Source of the DNA: JAMCRM01 sp041685075
GTDB lineage: Bacteria > Acidobacteriota > Terriglobia > Bryobacterales > Bryobacteraceae
Direction of reading: 5' to 3'
Length of the DNA stretch: 7,721 nt
NCBI GenBank assembly: GCA_041685075.1
Contig: JAWLGN010000264.1
Span: 1-7,721 of the forward strand
Shown here piece after piece: positions 1 to 5,782 of the stretch. Numbering within the stretch: position 1 is the first letter of the stretch; each line of letters opens with the position of its first letter. A program made the translations under genes and the position numbers. The notes under the pieces were generated by a model. That model saw only the letters and a program-made list of their open reading frames with translations, was not told where the DNA came from and made no database searches.

Positions 1-207
1 CACCGGTTCCGCGGCGGCGGTGCGCCGCACCAGCCGGAGGAAGACGGTTTGGAGGACGTCCTCGGCGTCGCTGAGATTGCCCGTGACGCGGTAAGCGGCG
101 CGGAAAACCATGGTGTGATGCTCTTCGAAGATCCGCTCCACATCGAGGGCTGCTTCGGCTTCGGCTGCCAAACCCGGCATAGGGAACCTCTCGCGTCGTT
201 CATCCAT
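1..207 (-). CDS. ECF-type RNA polymerase sigma factor, N-terminal part (cut by window edge)
   Basis: Reading leftward from ATG at 207, 69 codons stay open to the window edge. Residues 24-62 look like sigma-70 region 2 of extracytoplasmic-function sigma factors: an IFEEHHTMVFRAAYRV stretch is followed by GNLSDAEDVLQTVFLRLVRR, where the DAEDVLQ segment is the usual core-polymerase binding helix of region 2.2. In this family the protein directs RNA polymerase to a small set of promoters in response to a signal. Region 4 and any anti-sigma gene lie outside the window. A GGGAG ribosome site (215-219) sits 7 bases before this start. A second in-frame ATG at 180 also has a GAGAGG site 6 bases upstream, so the true start could be either. 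The class of ECF factor cannot be decided from this fragment. Confidence 0.9.
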   Translation of the reverse strand, partial: MDERRERFPMPGLAAEAEAALDVERIFEEHHTMVFRAAYRVTGNLSDAEDVLQTVFLRLVRRTAAAEPV

Positions 208-240
208 GGGACGTCTCCCGGATCGGAATCTTAACAAGCT

Positions 241-266
241 AACGTGGAAAGGGGCGTGGAAGTTCC
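241..266 (-). promoter_or_regulatory. Candidate ECF-type promoter for the sigma factor gene
   Basis: On the minus strand GGAACTT (260-266) is followed after exactly 15 bases by CGTT (241-244). Counted as GGAAC-N17-CGT, this matches the general form of promoters used by ECF sigma factors (GGAAC, 16-17 bases, CGT). The expected transcription start near 232-236 would leave a short leader of roughly 25-30 bases before ATG 207, containing the GGGAG ribosome site. The location directly in front of an ECF sigma gene suggests autoregulation, which is common in this family. Motif and spacing are seen; function is inferred. Confidence 0.55.
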
Positions 267-312
267 GAGGGGGTGAGGTCCCGTCCGCCGGTGCGGTAGA
301 CTGGCGCATAGT

Positions 313-933
313 TTGCAGCCGCCCCGCATTTTTCTGCTTTCGCCGGCCCATGCCGGGGGCGAACGCGCCCGGATGCTCATGAAGGAACGGGCGGGGTTCG
401 ATCTGGCGGTCAGGCTGCGGCGGCAGGGCGCGCCGCTGGGGGAAGTGTTCGCCTTCCTGAGCGGCTTGTACTTCCGGGGCAAACTGGCCTATGCGCGGGC
501 GTTTGCGGCGCCGCCGCCGGGGCTGCCCGGGGCGCTGGTGATCGCCGCGGGAAGGGGTCTGATGGCTCCGGAAGCCATCGTCACGCTGGACGACTTACGG
601 GCCATGGCGGCGGTTCCGGTGGATGCCGCCGATGCCCGCTATCGTGTGCCGCTCGAACGCGATGCCCGCACACTGGCCGAGGCCGCCGGGCCGGGGTGCG
701 CCATGATCCTGCTGGGGAGCGTGGCCACCGTGAAGTACATCCAGCCGCTGGTGGAAATCTTCGGCGCGCAACTGCTCTTCCCGGAGGAGTTCGTGGGGCG
801 GGGAGATATGAGCCGCGGCGGCCTGATGCTGCGCGCGGCGCGTGCCGGGATGGAACTGACCTACGTTCCGGCGGCCGGCGCGCGCCGACACGGCCCGCGG
901 CCGCCGCGCCTGCCCAAGTGGCGCGCGCAATAA
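313..933 (+). CDS. Conserved-looking hypothetical protein, TTG start
   Basis: This 206-residue, probably cytoplasmic protein has no signal peptide or membrane segment and I cannot assign a function. Blocks that look conserved are FLLSPAHAGGERARML near the N-terminus (7-22), SGLYFRGKLAYARAF (50-64), PLERDA, ILLGSVATVKY (132-142) and FVGRGDMSRGGLMLR (160-174), with a basic tail ending in RHGPRPPRLPKW. I have the impression that similar unnamed proteins occur in several bacterial phyla. The glycine- and arginine-rich blocks could bind a nucleotide or phosphate, but this is a guess. The frame is closed upstream by TGA at 274-276 and the FLLSPA block starts at residue 7, so the start must be TTG 313 or possibly CTG 301; the first ATG (373) would delete that block. 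No clear ribosome site precedes it. It is divergent from the sigma gene and 55 bases upstream of the cytochrome pair. Confidence 0.8.
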   Translation: MQPPRIFLLSPAHAGGERARMLMKERAGFDLAVRLRRQGAPLGEVFAFLSGLYFRGKLAYARAFAAPPPGLPGALVIAAGRGLMAPEAIVTLDDLRAMAAVPVDAADARYRVPLERDARTLAEAAGPGCAMILLGSVATVKYIQPLVEIFGAQLLFPEEFVGRGDMSRGGLMLRAARAGMELTYVPAAGARRHGPRPPRLPKWRAQ

Positions 934-960
934 ATAACAAGTGCATCGGGGAATTGTTAT
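934..960. promoter_or_regulatory. Inverted repeat ATAACAA-N13-TTGTTAT before the cytochrome genes
   Basis: Directly after the TAA of the hypothetical gene, ATAACAA (934-940) is mirrored perfectly by TTGTTAT (954-960) across a 13-base spacer. It is an AT-rich island in a very GC-rich stretch and lies 28 bases before the chosen GTG start of the cytochrome-barrel gene. Arms spaced like this suit a dimeric repressor or activator site. A stem of seven pairs with only one G-C pair and no T-run is a poor intrinsic terminator. I see no convincing -35/-10 pair here. Confidence 0.35.
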
Positions 961-974
961 CCTGTCTACTTTGA

Positions 975-981
975 AGAGAGG
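975..981 (+). promoter_or_regulatory. Ribosome binding site that sets the GTG 989 start
   Basis: AGAGAGG lies 7 bases before GTG 989. It favours that start over GTG 941 and TTG 971, which are in the same frame but would put extra, partly charged residues in front of the signal peptide. Confidence 0.65.
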
Positions 982-988
982 CGGCTAC

Positions 989-2092
989 GTGCGGCTTTCG
1001 CTTGCCATCGCGGCGATCACGACACTCTTTGCCGCCGGCATGCAGGCCGCCGGCGAAACGCAGTCCCGCAGCGGGAAAGAGATCTACCTTTCGGCGTGCG
1101 CGGCGTGCCATGGGGTGGACGGCCGCGGCGTGGGCCGGCACGCGGTGGGTTTCGAAACGCCGCTCCCGGACTTCACCGATTGCAGCTTCGCCACGCGGGA
1201 ACCCGACGCGGACTGGGCCGCGGTCGTACACCAGGGCGGCCCCGTCAGGGCCTTCGACCGCATGATGCCGGCCTTCGGAGAGGCCCTCACCGATGAGGAG
1301 ATCGGCAAGGTCCTCACCCACATCCGGAGTTTCTGCGGGGATCGCGCCTGGCCGCGCGGCGAGCTGAACCTGCCGCGCCCGCTGGTTACGGAAAAAGCCT
1401 ACCCCGAGGATGAAGCCGTCCTCACCACCACCATCGACGCGGAGGCGCCGCACGGCTTTCTAAACCAACTGCTCTATGAGAAGCGCTTCGGCGCGCGCAA
1501 CCAGGTGGAGGTGGCGCTGCCGTTCGCCTTTCGCGACCAGCCGGGCAACTCCTGGGCCGGCGGGGTGGGAGACCTGGCCCTGGCCTACAAGCGCGTGCTG
1601 TTCCATACGCTGCGCACGGGTTCGATTTTCAGCATTACGGGGGAAGCGGTGTTGCCCACCGGCGACGCCGGCCGCGGCTTCGGCAACGGCGTGACCGTTT
1701 TCGAGCCGTTTCTGACCTATGGTCAGATTCTTCCCGCCGATAGCTTCCTGCACTTCCAGGGCGGCTTCGAGCTGCCCACCAACACCGTCGACAGGCCTAG
1801 AACCGCCTTCTGGCGAACGGCCGTGGGCCGCAGTTTCACGCAGGGCGGGGGCTACGGGCGCACCTGGTCGCCCATGGTCGAACTGCTGGCCGAGCGGGAT
1901 TTCGCGAACGGCGCCAAAATAAACTGGGACGTAGTACCGCAGTTCCAGGTGACCCTTAGCAAGCGCCAGCACATCATGGCCAACTTCGGGGTGCGGGTGC
2001 CCGCGACCAACACCGCGGGACGCCCCATCCGGGTGATGTTCTACCTGCTGTGGGACTGGTTCGACGGCGGATTTCTGGAGGGCTGGCGATGA
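989..2092 (+). CDS. Exported monoheme cytochrome c fused to a C-terminal beta-barrel-like domain
   Basis: The 367-residue product starts at GTG 989 with a signal peptide (VRLSLAIAAITTLFAAG, cleavage near residues 20-22). Residues 29-117 form a class I cytochrome c domain: CAACH (37-41) binds heme, Met92 or Met93 in MMPAFGEALTDEEI is the likely distal ligand, and Cys65 and Cys116 could form a disulfide. A linker with PRPLVTEKAYPEDEAVLT (130-145) leads to residues 157-367. There I count about ten alternating amphipathic strands separated by Gly/Asn/Pro turns, including the signatures GDLALAYKRVL and GEAVLPTGD. These resemble PF13557-type outer-membrane transporter barrels. The end, YLLWDWFDGGFLEGWR, is aromatic but does not finish with Phe. 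I infer a cytochrome domain held in the periplasm by an outer-membrane anchor. The stop overlaps the next gene's start (ATGA), so the two are translationally coupled. The heme domain is certain from its motifs; the barrel is inferred from pattern. Confidence 0.85.
   Translation: MRLSLAIAAITTLFAAGMQAAGETQSRSGKEIYLSACAACHGVDGRGVGRHAVGFETPLPDFTDCSFATREPDADWAAVVHQGGPVRAFDRMMPAFGEALTDEEIGKVLTHIRSFCGDRAWPRGELNLPRPLVTEKAYPEDEAVLTTTIDAEAPHGFLNQLLYEKRFGARNQVEVALPFAFRDQPGNSWAGGVGDLALAYKRVLFHTLRTGSIFSITGEAVLPTGDAGRGFGNGVTVFEPFLTYGQILPADSFLHFQGGFELPTNTVDRPRTAFWRTAVGRSFTQGGGYGRTWSPMVELLAERDFANGAKINWDVVPQFQVTLSKRQHIMANFGVRVPATNTAGRPIRVMFYLLWDWFDGGFLEGWR
2076..2082 (+). promoter_or_regulatory. Ribosome binding site of the pentaheme cytochrome gene
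   Basis: TGGAGGG lies inside the end of the cytochrome-barrel gene, 6 bases before ATG 2089. It supports that start over the in-frame GTG at 2050, which would place 13 residues in front of the signal peptide. Confidence 0.7.
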
Positions 2093-3678
2093 AGCGCGCC
2101 ATTCCGGCCGTACTGTTGCTGGGGTGGGGGCTCGCCGGGATGGCCGGCGGGCAGAAGGCGCCCCTGTTCGAACATTCGGACCAGTGCATGGCCTGCCACA
2201 ACGGTCTCACCGCGTCTTCGGGCGAGGACATCTCGATCGGCTTCGACTGGCGCGCCAGCATGATGGCCAACTCCGCCCGCGACCCCTACTGGCAGGCGGG
2301 CGTGCGGAGGGAGATTATGGACCATCCCGCCGCGCGGGAGGCTATCGAGCACGAGTGCTCCATCTGCCACATGCCCATGACGAACTTCCAGGCGCGCGCG
2401 GCGGGCGGGAAAGGCGAGATCTTCGCGTTTCTGCCCTTCGACAGCGGCGACGCCCGTTCGGCGTCGGCGGCCGACGGCGTCTCCTGCACGGTCTGCCACC
2501 GCATTTCGCCGGAGAACTTCGGCGCCCCGGAGAGCTTCACAGGGCACTTCGTGATTGCGGGCAACGGCGAGCGGCAGGCCTTTGGCGCCCGCGAGGTGGA
2601 TGCCGGGCGCGCGGCGGTGATGCGCTCCGCCACCGGCTTCACCCCCACCGAAGCAGAGCACATCCAGCAGTCCGAGCTGTGCGCCACCTGTCACACGCTC
2701 TACACCACGGCGCTGGGGCCCGAAGGGAAAGTGATCGCCCGGCTGCCGGAGCAGGTGCCCTACCTGGAGTGGCTGCACAGCGACTACCGCCGGCGGCAGA
2801 GCTGCCAGGACTGCCACATGGAGCGGGTGCGGGGAGAAGCGGCCCTTACTTCCGTGTTGGGCCAGCCGCGCGAGGGCGTGGCGCGCCACGTCTTTGTAGG
2901 GGGCAATTTCTTCGTGCCCCGCATGTTGAACCGCTTCCGCCAGGAACTGTCGGTGGTAGCGCTGCCCCAGGAACTGGAGGCCGCCGCCATGCGCACCCTG
3001 GCCTTCCTGCAGAACCAGACCGCGCGCATGACCATCGACGGCCTGGAAGTGCGCGGCAGCCGGCTGGTGGCGGAGGTGGCGGTGGAGAACCTGGGAGGGC
3101 ACAAGCTGCCCACCGCCTATCCCTCCCGCCGCGTGTGGTTGCACGTGGTGGTGCGGGACCGCGACGGGCGCGCGATCTTCGAATCCGGCGCCCTGACCCC
3201 GCAGGGCGAGATCGTGGGCAACGATAACGACGCCGACCCCAAGCGCTACGAGCCGCACTACGCCGAAATCAACGGCCGCGGCCAAGTGCAGATCTACGAG
3301 AGCGTCATGGCGGACGCGACCGGCGCCCCCACCACGGGGCTGCTCAGAGGCGTGCGGTATCTCAAGGACAACCGCCTGCTGCCCCACGGTTTCGATAAGA
3401 GCACGGCCAGCGACGACATCGCGGTGGTGGGGGCCGCGGCCGGCGACGGCGATTTCGTCTCCGGCGGCGACCGCGTGCGCTACGTCGTGGAGCTGGGGGA
3501 AGCGCAGGGACCTTACCACGTGGAGGCGGCGCTGTGGTACCAGCCCATCTCCTTCCGCTGGGCGAAGAACCTGGAGGCCTACGAGGCCCCCGAGCCGCTC
3601 CGCTTCACGCGCTACTACCGCTCGATGGCGGATTCCTCGGCCGTGCTGCTGACCCGCAGTTCCCGATCCGCGCGGTAA
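2089..3678 (+). CDS. Exported five-heme c-type cytochrome
   Basis: The 529-residue protein begins MKRAIPAVLLLGWGLAGMAGG, a signal peptide cleaved around residues 19-22, so heme attachment takes place in the periplasm. Five CXXCH sites are present: CMACH (33-37), CSICH (90-94), CTVCH (133-137), CATCH (198-202) and CQDCH (239-243). Non-motif histidines that could be distal ligands include His29, 79, 88, 153, 191, 230, 267 (in ARHVFVGGN) and 338. After the heme region, residues 265-500 carry no heme site and look beta-rich. They include ENLGGHKLPTAYPSRRVWL (333-351), a GHK-P-YPSRR pattern I associate with the tails of other large multiheme cytochromes. No catalytic signature of a nitrite, hydroxylamine or tetrathionate enzyme is recognised, so electron transfer is the safest role. 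The gene overlaps the cytochrome-barrel gene by four bases and probably shares its transcript. I see no C-terminal anchor or lipobox. Confidence 0.92.
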   Translation: MKRAIPAVLLLGWGLAGMAGGQKAPLFEHSDQCMACHNGLTASSGEDISIGFDWRASMMANSARDPYWQAGVRREIMDHPAAREAIEHECSICHMPMTNFQARAAGGKGEIFAFLPFDSGDARSASAADGVSCTVCHRISPENFGAPESFTGHFVIAGNGERQAFGAREVDAGRAAVMRSATGFTPTEAEHIQQSELCATCHTLYTTALGPEGKVIARLPEQVPYLEWLHSDYRRRQSCQDCHMERVRGEAALTSVLGQPREGVARHVFVGGNFFVPRMLNRFRQELSVVALPQELEAAAMRTLAFLQNQTARMTIDGLEVRGSRLVAEVAVENLGGHKLPTAYPSRRVWLHVVVRDRDGRAIFESGALTPQGEIVGNDNDADPKRYEPHYAEINGRGQVQIYESVMADATGAPTTGLLRGVRYLKDNRLLPHGFDKSTASDDIAVVGAAAGDGDFVSGGDRVRYVVELGEAQGPYHVEAALWYQPISFRWAKNLEAYEAPEPLRFTRYYRSMADSSAVLLTRSSRSAR

Positions 3679-3718
3679 GGAGCGGGCGTGTTAGCATCGA
3701 AGGACGTCAGGAGCCAGG

Positions 3719-5077
3719 ATGCACCCAGTCGGGATCTTAGCGATCGCCGTTGCGCTGGTCTTACTGCTGATCCTCCGTTGGAAGATCAACGCCTTTGCCG
3801 CCCTGCTGCTGGCAGCCATTGCGGTGGGGCTGCTGGCGGGGAAATCACCGCCCTCGCAGGTCATGGTGCAGGTGACCGAAGCCTTCGGAAGCCTGGTGGG
3901 GCGCATCGGCATCGCCATCATCATGGCGGCGGTGATCGGGCACTGCCTGATGGACAGCGGCGCGGCGGATAAGATCACGCGGCGGTCGCTGGCGCTGTTC
4001 GGCGAAAAGTACGCTTCGGCATCCCTGGTGGTGAGCGGATTTGTGCTCTCCATCCCGGTCTTCGCCGATACGGTTTTCTTCCTCATGATCCCGCTGGCGC
4101 GCGCCATGAGCGTGCGGCTGGGCGGGCGCAACTACCTGCTTTTTGTGCTGGCGATCTCGGCGGGCGCCAGCTCGACCCATGTCTTCGTGCCGCCGACGCC
4201 GGGACCGCTGGCGGCGGCCGCGAATCTGCACCTGGACGTGGGACTGGCGATGCTGGTGGGCTTGGCCGCGGCGCTGCCGGCTACGCTGGCCAGTTGGGCG
4301 GTGGCCGCTTACCTGGACCGCCGCTTCAACCTGGAGGTGCGGCCGCCTCCGCGCTCCACCCTGGAGGAAGTGAAGACGGTGGCCTCCGCTCCCGAGGAGA
4401 AGCTGCCGGGATTCTGGCTCTCCATCACCCCCATTCTGCTTCCGGTGGTGCTGATTACCCTTTCGGTGGCGGGCAGCTCGCTGCCCCAGGGGAGCCTGGC
4501 GGCGGAAATGGCCAGGTTGTTCGGCAACCCGAACCTGGCGCTCATGATCGCCGCGGGGATCGCGCTGTGGACGCTGGCGCGGCAGAAGCGCGCATCGCTT
4601 TCCTCGCTGGCGGAGCCGCTCGAAGGCGCCATCGCCAGCGGCGGGTTGATCGTGCTGATTACGGCCGCGGGCGGCGCGTTCGGCGCCATGTTGCAGCAGG
4701 CCGGGCTGGGGGAGGAACTGGGCCGCTTTTCCCAGGCGCTGGGCCTCTCCCACGTGCTGCTGGCCTATGTGCTCTCCGCCATGTTCAAGTTCGCCCAGGG
4801 ATCCGGCACCGTGGCGATGATCGCCTCTTCGGCCATCATGTTCCCCCTGATTTCCGCCACGCCGCCGCCCTATCACCCGATGTACGTATTTACCGCGGTG
4901 GCGGCGGGGTCGCAGATGGGCGCCTGGATGAACGACAGCGGCTTCTGGGCCTTCACCACCATGGCCGGCCTGACCGAGACGGAGAGCCTCAAGACCCGCA
5001 CCCCGATGCTGGCGGTTCTTTCGTTAACCGGCCTGGCGTTTTCGCTCTTGGGAAGCTGGCTGGTGCCGCTCCGTTGA
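3719..5077 (+). CDS. GntP-family permease (gluconate/sugar-acid type)
   Basis: The 452-residue, strongly hydrophobic inner-membrane protein has about a dozen predicted helices and the usual full length of the GntP family, which imports gluconate or related hydroxy acids with protons. Family landmarks are the N-terminal LRWKINAFAALLLAA, the HVFVPPTPGP block (154-163) and the C-terminal WMNDSGFW block (403-410) followed by GLTETESLKTRTPM. A Thr stands at residue 160, where the gluconate permeases I remember tend to have His (PPHPGP), so the substrate may differ from gluconate. The start is ATG 3719, with CAGGAG (3708-3713) 5 bases upstream. Only 40 bases without a hairpin separate it from the pentaheme cytochrome gene, so read-through is likely, although I see no functional link. 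The stop codon abuts the stop of the convergent protease gene. Substrate is not determined. Confidence 0.88.
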   Translation: MHPVGILAIAVALVLLLILRWKINAFAALLLAAIAVGLLAGKSPPSQVMVQVTEAFGSLVGRIGIAIIMAAVIGHCLMDSGAADKITRRSLALFGEKYASASLVVSGFVLSIPVFADTVFFLMIPLARAMSVRLGGRNYLLFVLAISAGASSTHVFVPPTPGPLAAAANLHLDVGLAMLVGLAAALPATLASWAVAAYLDRRFNLEVRPPPRSTLEEVKTVASAPEEKLPGFWLSITPILLPVVLITLSVAGSSLPQGSLAAEMARLFGNPNLALMIAAGIALWTLARQKRASLSSLAEPLEGAIASGGLIVLITAAGGAFGAMLQQAGLGEELGRFSQALGLSHVLLAYVLSAMFKFAQGSGTVAMIASSAIMFPLISATPPPYHPMYVFTAVAAGSQMGAWMNDSGFWAFTTMAGLTETESLKTRTPMLAVLSLTGLAFSLLGSWLVPLR

Positions 5078-5695
5078 CTACCGCAGCATGGTGAAGATGA
5101 ACTGCGTGCCCTGCCAGCTCCAGAGCGACATCCAGCGCCCCAGATCCGAGACCATCACGGCCACGATCAGGAGCAGGAAACCGAAGCGGGCCAGCTCGTT
5201 ATAGACCACCGCCGGAACGCGCGCGGCGAGCAGGAGCTTCGAGCCGTCCAGCGGCGGCACCGGAAGCATGTTGAAGATGGCCAGATAGAGGCTCAGCCAC
5301 ACGCCGCGGGCGGCGAATTCGGCCAGGGCGGGGACGGCCGAAGCGGAGAGCACCGCCACGCCGCCCAGCACGACCGCGAAGACCACGTTGCTGGCGGGGC
5401 CGGCCAGCGCCACCAGCGCCAGGCCGTTCAATCCGCCGGCCAGGCGCGCCGGATTGGTCATGACCGCCCGGCCCCAGCCCAGGAATCCGCCGCTCAGCAG
5501 CGAGGTGACCGCCGGCAGAATGACGGTGCCCATCCAGTCGACGTGGGCCATGGGATTGAGGGTGACGCGGCCGTCCTTGCGCGGCGTATCGTCGCCCAGC
5601 CGCGTAGCCACCCAGGCGTGGGCGAACTCGTGCGGCGTGGTGAGGACCCACAGCAGCAGGACGTTGATGGCGGCATTGGCGAAGTCCAGACTCAT
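5078..5695 (-). CDS. M50 / site-2-type membrane metalloprotease
   Basis: The 205-residue multi-pass membrane protein carries the zinc site HEFAH (22-26) in the first hydrophobic segment. NPMAHVDWMGTVILP (47-61), GPASN (99-103) and NMLPVPPLDGS (142-152) follow; the Asp of LDG (150) is expected to be the third zinc ligand. This order and short length match the compact site-2 protease subfamily without a PDZ domain, which cleaves substrates within the membrane; the substrate here is unknown. Start ATG 5695 gives a normal N-terminus (MSLDFANAAINVLL). GTG 5722 would add nine residues rich in Arg and Pro. No good ribosome site precedes ATG 5695, but it overlaps the TGA of the tentative micro-ORF (ATGA), so translation may be coupled. 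It is the last gene of the minus-strand group. Confidence 0.88.
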   Translation of the reverse strand: MSLDFANAAINVLLLWVLTTPHEFAHAWVATRLGDDTPRKDGRVTLNPMAHVDWMGTVILPAVTSLLSGGFLGWGRAVMTNPARLAGGLNGLALVALAGPASNVVFAVVLGGVAVLSASAVPALAEFAARGVWLSLYLAIFNMLPVPPLDGSKLLLAARVPAVVYNELARFGFLLLIVAVMVSDLGRWMSLWSWQGTQFIFTMLR

Positions 5696-5769
5696 TGGCG
5701 GCGCGCGGCCACGGCAGCCCACAGGACCAGCAGTGCCAGCACCGCCAGCGCGGAAACCAGGGGAAGCAG
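5692..5769 (-). CDS. Tentative micro-ORF: one-helix membrane peptide with CTG start
   Basis: In the 84-base gap between the oxidoreductase stop and the protease ATG, one minus-strand frame reads about 25 residues beginning LLPLVSALAVL. It is nearly all Leu/Ala/Val with one Trp, and ends ARRQ. This is a convincing single transmembrane helix with a positive C-terminal end. TAGGAG (5777-5782) lies 7 bases before the CTG, and its TGA overlaps the protease ATG. Against it, the frame has no ATG; the only alternative starts are a GTG inside the helix or the rare CTG, and GC-rich DNA with CTG/GCG repeats often gives hydrophobic frames by chance. It may be a leader that couples protease translation, a real small membrane protein, or nothing. 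Confidence 0.35.
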   Translation of the reverse strand: MLPLVSALAVLALLVLWAAVAARRQ

Positions 5770-5776
5770 GCCGTTA

Positions 5777-5782
5777 CTCCTA
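5777..5782 (-). promoter_or_regulatory. Strong ribosome-binding sequence over the oxidoreductase stop codon
   Basis: TAGGAG on the minus strand contains the TAG stop of the oxidoreductase gene. The nearest ATG (5695) is more than 80 bases away. The site therefore either serves the CTG-started micro-ORF 7 bases downstream or has no start codon to use. Confidence 0.45.

Noticed and set aside
49..234. Small plus-strand open frame at the left edge
   Set aside because: It is antisense to the sigma factor, whose region 2 sequence is convincing on the minus strand.
231..259. Housekeeping sigma-70 promoter using TTAACA as -35 on the plus strand
   Set aside because: At 16-18 bases downstream there is only GC-rich sequence without a -10-like hexamer.
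934..960. Intrinsic terminator after the hypothetical gene
   Set aside because: The inverted repeat has only one G-C pair per arm, a 13-base loop and no following T-run, so it is not a credible terminator.
581..1453. Minus-strand open frame of 290 codons
   Set aside because: It is antisense to both the hypothetical gene and the cytochrome domain, crosses their intergenic spacer, and has no domain signature.
2041..3519. Long minus-strand open frame (about 490 codons)
   Set aside because: It is antisense to the pentaheme cytochrome, whose five CXXCH motifs prove the plus frame. The predicted product is rich in His/Arg/Gly/Ala with no recognisable domain, as expected for GC-rich shadow frames.
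3845..4876. Minus-strand open frame of 343 codons
   Set aside because: It is antisense to the GntP permease and has Arg/His/Gly-rich composition typical of a shadow.
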